DNA from: Flavobacteriaceae bacterium
GTDB lineage: Bacteria; Bacteroidota; Bacteroidia; Flavobacteriales; Flavobacteriaceae
Assembly: GCA_018674025.1 (NCBI GenBank)
Contig: JABHBC010000175.1
Location: 1 to 10,247 of the forward strand
Direction: 5' to 3'
DNA: 10,247 nucleotides
In this document: piece by piece, positions 6,742-10,247 of the stretch
How the letters are laid out: each line of letters opens with the position of its first letter
How positions within the stretch are numbered: the stretch's first letter is position 1
Program-made: the position numbers and the translations under genes
Notes under the pieces: generated by a model
Database searches by the model: none
What the model was told of the DNA's origin: nothing
What the model saw: only the letters and a program-made list of their open reading frames with translations

Positions 6742-8181
6742 GTGAAAAATATTTTTATCTTTTTTTTAGCTTTCATACTCCTTCAAGGATGTGAAAATGC
6801 AGAATATGTAACTCATAGTTATATTGGTGGTGAAATTATAAATCCCAAAGACACTAAACTTACTATCTTTAAGTCTAATAGTATAATAGACACTGCTAGA
6901 TTAGACTCTAAGAATAGATTTTTAACTAAAATTCAATCTACAAAACCTGGATTTTATGGATTTTCACATGGAAACGAATACCAGTTAATCTTACTAGAAC
7001 CTAATGATAGTATTACCATAAGAGTAAACACTTTAGATTTTGACGAATCTTTATCTTTTAGTGGTATTGGATCAAAGAAAAACAACTATTTAATTAGTTT
7101 ATTCACAAAGTATGAAAATTCTAAAAGAAATAGCTCAAATCTATTTAAATTAAAACCAGAAGAATTCAAAAATACAATTGATTCATTAAAAAGAGATGAA
7201 ATTAATTTACTAAATAAATTTATATCAGGTGCAAACTTAAGTTCGAGACTATTTGAAGATATTGCCATAAATACAATAAATCATATTTTTAATTCCAAGA
7301 TAGAAGCTTATCGGTTTATTGAATACAATAATTCTGAAAAAAAATATCCAGAAAATTTTTACGATTTCAGAAAAAATATTAATTATAATAATTCCATGTT
7401 CGAGGAATTCTATCATTATTATAATTTTTTATTTCCTCATTTTGACAATTTAGCATATGAAAAGTTTATAAAAACATACAACAAAAAATCATTTAATAAA
7501 GATAATGTTGATTATAATTTAATTAAGTTAGAGCTAATTGATAGTCTTGTTCAAAATAGAGAAATTAAATCTAGACTAACTTCATTCATTGCAAGAAAAT
7601 TTCTATCATTTTGCAAAAAACAGGAAGAAGCTAACAAAATATATAATTATTATTTGAAGATTAATAAAACAACTAACAATGACTCTAAAAACTATCAGCA
7701 AAAAAGAGTAATTAATCTATATAACAATTTAAAGAAACTAAAAAAGGGAAATAAATTACCAATTATTGAATTAATCGATTCCAAAAAAAATTCTGTAAAC
7801 ATAAATAAACTAATTACAGATAAAACATTAATTTATTTCTGGAGTAAAAATTCTAAAAATTCTTATAAATATAGCCATGATAAAGTAAAAAAATTAAGAG
7901 CTATATATCCTAAAATAAGTTTTGTTTCTATAAATATAGATAAGATCAGAACTGAAAAGTGGTTAGATAAATTAACAATCAACTCTAGTTATTGTGATTG
8001 TAGTGTGTGTAAAAGTAAGAATTCACATGTTAATGAATTTAAATTACGTAATCCTGATATCGCAAAAAAACTACTTGGAATACAATATATTAGAAAAACA
8101 ATAATAGTAGATTCAAAAATGAATATAATTGAATCAAATGCAAATCTCTTTAGCGATAATTTAGAAAAAATTATTAATTAA
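6742..8181 (+). CDS. Thioredoxin-fold lipoprotein with lost CxxC (redox-dead TlpA-like protein)
   Basis: This is a predicted membrane-anchored lipoprotein of 479 residues. I chose the GTG at 6742 because it gives a clean signal peptide (MKNIFIFFLAFILLQGC, lipid on Cys17) and because the upstream TTG at 6721 lies in the predicted promoter. Residues about 25-110 resemble the small beta-sandwich (DUF4369-like) that precedes thioredoxin domains in Bacteroidetes. Residues about 110-340 are helical, very rich in Asn, Lys and Phe, and unrecognised. The C-terminal domain has the thioredoxin strand IYFW, but where TlpA proteins have WCxxC it reads NSKNS, so both cysteines are serine (Ser371, Ser374). 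The cis-proline position appears to be Arg451 (IRKTIIVD). A cluster Cys418-x-Cys420-x2-Cys423, with His429 nearby, lies between these two segments. It probably acts by binding rather than as a disulfide reductase; the function is unknown. Confidence 0.8.
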   Translation: MKNIFIFFLAFILLQGCENAEYVTHSYIGGEIINPKDTKLTIFKSNSIIDTARLDSKNRFLTKIQSTKPGFYGFSHGNEYQLILLEPNDSITIRVNTLDFDESLSFSGIGSKKNNYLISLFTKYENSKRNSSNLFKLKPEEFKNTIDSLKRDEINLLNKFISGANLSSRLFEDIAINTINHIFNSKIEAYRFIEYNNSEKKYPENFYDFRKNINYNNSMFEEFYHYYNFLFPHFDNLAYEKFIKTYNKKSFNKDNVDYNLIKLELIDSLVQNREIKSRLTSFIARKFLSFCKKQEEANKIYNYYLKINKTTNNDSKNYQQKRVINLYNNLKKLKKGNKLPIIELIDSKKNSVNINKLITDKTLIYFWSKNSKNSYKYSHDKVKKLRAIYPKISFVSINIDKIRTEKWLDKLTINSSYCDCSVCKSKNSHVNEFKLRNPDIAKKLLGIQYIRKTIIVDSKMNIIESNANLFSDNLEKIIN

Positions 8182-8831
8182 TTCCCTTTTTTGTAATCAC
8201 TTAGAAATTTTTCTAATCCAATATCTGTTAAAGGGTGTTTTAATAAGCCTGCAATGGAACTCAAAGGACCTGTCATAACATCAGCACCTATTTTTGCACA
8301 ATCAATTACATGCATAGTATGCCTTACTGATGCTGCTAGAATCTCCGTGGTAAAACCATAATTATCATAAATCAATCTTATCTCAGCAATTAGATTTAAA
8401 CCATCAGTAGATATATCATCTAGTCTTCCAATAAATGGAGAAACATAAGTAGCTCCGGCTTTGGCAGCCAGTAATGCTTGTCCAGCTGAAAACACTAATG
8501 TAACATTAGTTTTGATTCCCTTGTCACTAAAATATTTTGCCGCCTTAACACCATCTTTAATCATAGGCAACTTAACAACAATCTGGCTATGTAAATTAGC
8601 TAATTCTGTACCCTCAGCTACCATATTGTCAAAATCTGTAGCAATAACTTCAGCTGACACATCTCCATCAACAATTTCACAAATATCTCTGTAGTGTTGT
8701 AAAATATTATCTCTACCAGTAATTCCTTCTTTAGCCATTAAAGACGGGTTAGTAGTAACTCCATCTAAAACACCTAAGTTTTGTGCTTCTCTAATTTGAT
8801 CTAAATTTGCTGTGTCTATAAAAAATTTCAT
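8178..8831 (-). CDS. Transaldolase, short TalC/FSA-like subfamily
   Basis: This is a cytoplasmic (beta/alpha)8 class I aldolase of 217 residues, the usual length of the short transaldolase/fructose-6-phosphate aldolase group. It links the non-oxidative pentose phosphate pathway to glycolysis by moving a dihydroxyacetone unit between sugar phosphates. Visible landmarks are FIDTAN at the start, TTNPSL (26-31), the Schiff-base lysine Lys87 in VVKLP, SPFIGR (131-136) and AASVR (166-170). Two active-site positions separate the two activities in characterised members. Glu61 (SAEV) and Phe133 (SPF) match transaldolase, whereas E. coli FSA has Gln and Tyr there. Transaldolase is therefore the better call, by inference. 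The stop codon overlaps that of the convergent lipoprotein gene. The gene lies 90 bp downstream of the SDR gene on the same strand and could be cotranscribed. No exact TAnnTTTG element lies directly before its ATG. Confidence 0.95.
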   Translation of the reverse strand: MKFFIDTANLDQIREAQNLGVLDGVTTNPSLMAKEGITGRDNILQHYRDICEIVDGDVSAEVIATDFDNMVAEGTELANLHSQIVVKLPMIKDGVKAAKYFSDKGIKTNVTLVFSAGQALLAAKAGATYVSPFIGRLDDISTDGLNLIAEIRLIYDNYGFTTEILAASVRHTMHVIDCAKIGADVMTGPLSSIAGLLKHPLTDIGLEKFLSDYKKGN

Positions 8832-8921
8832 GTTATTATTTTATTTATTACTAAACTACAATAAAATAACTTTTTAAAAATAGAATTCAGATAAATATAT
8901 TAACATACTAAAATAATCGTT

Positions 8922-9719
8922 TTAATAATTTTTCATGATTATATTTTCAAAATATTTTTGCGGAAGAAGAAGTTTTAGATAAGGAGCAATTTTCTCTATA
9001 AATGAACCTGCAATATATTTCTTTTTGGGATTTTTAGAATTTATTATTTTCAGAACTAACTTACCAATTAATTTTGGGTCTGCCCCACCATCAACGTGAT
9101 TATTCATCAGTTCTAAAGCCTTAGAGTATTTTAAATGATAAGGAGAGGTTTTTTCAGAAAATGCATGGTATCTTCGAGATGCTATATTAGTGGAAAATTC
9201 ACCGGGAGCTATAGTTACAACATTTATATTAAATGGTTTAATTTCCATATTTAAAGTTTCAGAAACTAAATCTAAAGCAGCTTTACTTGCACTATAAACA
9301 GACCTATAAGGTGTGCCCACATAAGCAGCTAGTGATGTGATATTTATAATTAATCCACTTTTTTTAGATCGCATAAAAGGGAGAATTTTTTTTATAATAT
9401 TCAAGGGGCCAAAAAAATTAGTTTTAAAATTATTCTCAATTTCAATTTCAGGAATCTCTTCTAATGGACCTGTGATACCTACTCCAGCATTATTAATTAA
9501 CACATCAATGCCTCCTTCAATTTTTATTATTTCATCAATACATTTATTAATACTAGCAGAGTTGTTTACATTTAAATCAAATAATTGAAAATTTGAACCT
9601 AAATATTTAGAAGGATCTCTACTTGTACCGTAAACTTTAAAATTTTTGTTACACAAAAAATCTCCAATTGCTTTTCCTATTCCAGAGGATGCACCTGTGA
9701 TTAATATTACTTTTGACAT
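8922..9719 (-). CDS. Short-chain dehydrogenase/reductase (classical SDR)
   Basis: This is a cytoplasmic NAD(P)-dependent oxidoreductase of 265 residues with the complete classical SDR pattern. The cofactor motif TGASSGIG is at 8-15 and NNAG at 76-79. The catalytic tetrad is Asn101, Ser129, Tyr142 and Lys146, with Tyr and Lys in YSASK. APGEF (171-175) follows the active site. Basic Arg34 after the second beta strand (GTSRD), with no acidic residue there, suggests NADP(H). The closest general resemblance is to retinol-dehydrogenase-like or acyl-reductase SDRs, but the substrate cannot be read from the sequence. The C-terminus is basic and hydrophobic (IEKIAPYLKLLLP), which may allow membrane contact. 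The start ATG lies 35 bases after the end of the SRP RNA on the same strand, and I see no exact -7 element in that gap. The transaldolase gene follows after 90 bp. Confidence 0.93.
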   Translation of the reverse strand: MSKVILITGASSGIGKAIGDFLCNKNFKVYGTSRDPSKYLGSNFQLFDLNVNNSASINKCIDEIIKIEGGIDVLINNAGVGITGPLEEIPEIEIENNFKTNFFGPLNIIKKILPFMRSKKSGLIINITSLAAYVGTPYRSVYSASKAALDLVSETLNMEIKPFNINVVTIAPGEFSTNIASRRYHAFSEKTSPYHLKYSKALELMNNHVDGGADPKLIGKLVLKIINSKNPKKKYIAGSFIEKIAPYLKLLLPQKYFENIIMKNY

Positions 9720-9745
9720 CTGGTAAAATTATAAAGGGAATATAT

Positions 9746-9754
9746 AAAAAAAAA
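9746..9754 (-). terminator. U9 tract at the 3' end of the SRP RNA
   Basis: Nine consecutive A on the plus strand read as nine U in the minus-strand transcript, immediately after the closing stem of the SRP RNA (GGCAAG pairing with CUUGCC). A stable helix followed by a U run is the form of an intrinsic terminator, so the RNA's own terminal stem may end transcription here. Leakage into the SDR gene is possible. Confidence 0.5.
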
Positions 9755-9848
9755 GGCAAGCTACCTACATCACACTGCTACAACCGTGTACCTTTGCTGC
9801 GTTCCCACTCTGGAGGATTAAACAGGAGCTAGTTGTGTAGGACTTGCC
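9755..9848 (-). ncRNA. ffs: Signal recognition particle RNA, small bacterial (4.5S-like) type
   Basis: The RNA scaffolds the signal recognition particle with Ffh and takes part in cotranslational targeting of membrane proteins. On the minus strand the roughly 94-nt sequence folds as one long hairpin. The ends pair perfectly over six bases (GGCAAG at 9848-9843 with CUUGCC at 9760-9755), and CCUACA/UGUAGG continues the stem. The apex carries the conserved Ffh-binding domain: GUG and CGC (9808-9806 and 9801-9799) close a GGAA tetraloop (9805-9802). They are flanked by CAGA and AGCA, which form the symmetric internal loop, and then AAGG. Segments such as CUGUUUA, GCAGC and GAUGUAG also match E. 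coli 4.5S RNA in order. There is no Alu domain, as expected for the small type. The plus strand does not preserve these motifs, so the minus assignment is firm. The exact ends are inferred from the stem. Confidence 0.93.
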
Positions 9849-9852
9849 GATG

Positions 9853-9860
9853 TAAATATA
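9853..9860 (-). promoter_or_regulatory. Putative -7 element (TATATTTA) of the SRP RNA gene
   Basis: On the minus strand TATATTTA matches the TAnnTTTG element at all but the last base. It lies 5 to 12 bases upstream of the predicted first base of the SRP RNA (9848), which is where a -7 element should be. No clear -33 element is visible. Confidence 0.35.
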
Positions 9861-9926
9861 CAAATGATTTATAATAGGTTAAGATTTTTTTAAGTTAATT
9901 TAAATAAATAAATTGCCTATATTCTA

Positions 9927-10247
9927 ATGATTATGACTTTAAAAACATTCCAAAATATTCTACTATTATTTTTAATCAATTGTGGTAATGTTGAAAATTC
10001 TAATTTAGATATTACCACAAATTTAAAAAATAAGATGAAAATTGACGAAAACTTTGTTTTCTCAATCAATGAAGCATCAGATTCAATTAAGGTATTTAAC
10101 AGAAATAATTTAATCTATAAAAATAGAACTAAAAAAAGTATCAAAATTGACTTAAAGAACTTTAGATTAGGTAAAAATAGCCTCAAAGTTATTTCTTATC
10201 ATAAAAGTAATATTAAGTCTAAAAATATTGATTTTATTGTTCTAAAT
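9927..10247 (+). CDS. Lipoprotein, probable glutaminyl-peptide cyclotransferase N-terminal part (3' end cut by the window)
   Basis: An open frame of 107 codons runs to the last base of the window without a stop. It starts with MIMTLKTFQNILLLFLINC, a short lipoprotein-like signal with Cys19 as the candidate lipidated residue. Asn at -1 is atypical for a lipobox. The ATG at 9933 is an equally good start. Residues about 28-107 look like a small beta-sandwich, with short strands including VFSINEASDSIKVF and the segment IDLKNFRLGKNSLKVISYH. This pattern resembles the Ig-like N-terminal domain that precedes the propeller in flavobacterial glutaminyl-peptide cyclotransferases, which form N-terminal pyroglutamate on exported proteins. 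That assignment rests on remembered family resemblance; the catalytic propeller lies outside the window. Other lipoproteins with an N-terminal Ig-like domain cannot be excluded. The gene diverges from the SRP RNA. Confidence 0.55.
   Translation, partial: MIMTLKTFQNILLLFLINCGNVENSNLDITTNLKNKMKIDENFVFSINEASDSIKVFNRNNLIYKNRTKKSIKIDLKNFRLGKNSLKVISYHKSNIKSKNIDFIVLN

Noticed and set aside
6760..6767. T8 tract in the signal-peptide codons of the dead-thioredoxin lipoprotein, considered as a phase-variation switch
   Set aside because: Runs of this length are common in this AT-rich sequence (for example A8 near 7337 and A9 at 9746). The frame is intact and nothing suggests switching.
7086..7268. Minus-strand open frame of 60 codons inside the thioredoxin-fold lipoprotein gene
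   Set aside because: It is antisense to a real gene, low in complexity and without features of its own.
8461..8694. Plus-strand open frame of 77 codons opposite the transaldolase gene
   Set aside because: It is the mirror of a strongly conserved enzyme sequence, including the Schiff-base lysine region; no independent evidence supports it.
8832..8921. Gap between the SDR and transaldolase genes, examined for a promoter or terminator
   Set aside because: Only a mismatched TAGTTTAG and plain AT-rich sequence are present; there is no stable hairpin and no exact -7 element, so no feature is called.
9337..9588. Plus-strand open frame of 83 codons opposite the SDR gene
   Set aside because: It is antisense to the SDR catalytic region. 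Its hydrophobic content comes from the complement of AT-rich codons.
9746..9848. Inverted repeat ending in a homopolymer run, first considered as a stand-alone terminator or a riboswitch for the SDR gene
   Set aside because: The GGAA tetraloop, symmetric internal loop and flanking 4.5S-like segments identify it as SRP RNA; the U run is its 3' end.

Overview
The window looks like a piece of a low-GC Bacteroidetes chromosome, most likely a member of the Flavobacteriia. Three things point there. The base composition is very AT-rich. Start codons have no clear Shine-Dalgarno sequence. TAnnTTTG-type -7 promoter elements, typical of this phylum, lie upstream of several genes. The gene content agrees: two thioredoxin-fold (TlpA-like) lipoproteins, a YbiT-type ABC-F protein and a stand-alone pheT without pheS beside it. 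Most of the window is chromosomal housekeeping. I see no mobile element, integrase, CRISPR array, tRNA, rRNA or phage gene.

Layout, left to right. The C-terminal part of recG (+, 1-1230, cut by the window edge) converges on a TlpA-type thioredoxin lipoprotein (-, 1243-2463). A 90-bp divergent promoter region follows, with back-to-back -7 elements, and then pheT (+, 2554-4980). The stop of pheT overlaps the stop of the convergent ABC-F gene (-, 4977-6596). A second divergent promoter region (6597-6741) leads to another thioredoxin-fold lipoprotein (+, 6742-8181), whose CxxC has become SxxS. Its stop overlaps that of a TalC-type transaldolase (-, 8178-8831). A short-chain dehydrogenase/reductase lies 90 bp upstream of the transaldolase on the same strand (-, 8922-9719). 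Just upstream of that is the small SRP RNA (4.5S-like, -, 9755-9848). The window ends inside a divergent lipoprotein gene (+, from 9927) that resembles the N-terminal part of flavobacterial glutaminyl-peptide cyclotransferases.

The genes do not form one pathway. They cover DNA repair (RecG), translation (PheT, ABC-F, SRP RNA), central carbon metabolism (transaldolase), an oxidoreductase of unknown substrate and envelope lipoproteins. Gene direction switches repeatedly and the tail-to-tail junctions are extremely tight. No intervening stretch without a gene exceeds 300 bases.

I found no convincing undescribed system. The points most worth a second look are the thioredoxin-fold lipoprotein with a lost active site and a new cysteine cluster, the paired degeneration of one ATP site in the ABC-F protein, and the SRP RNA sitting directly upstream of the SDR gene.
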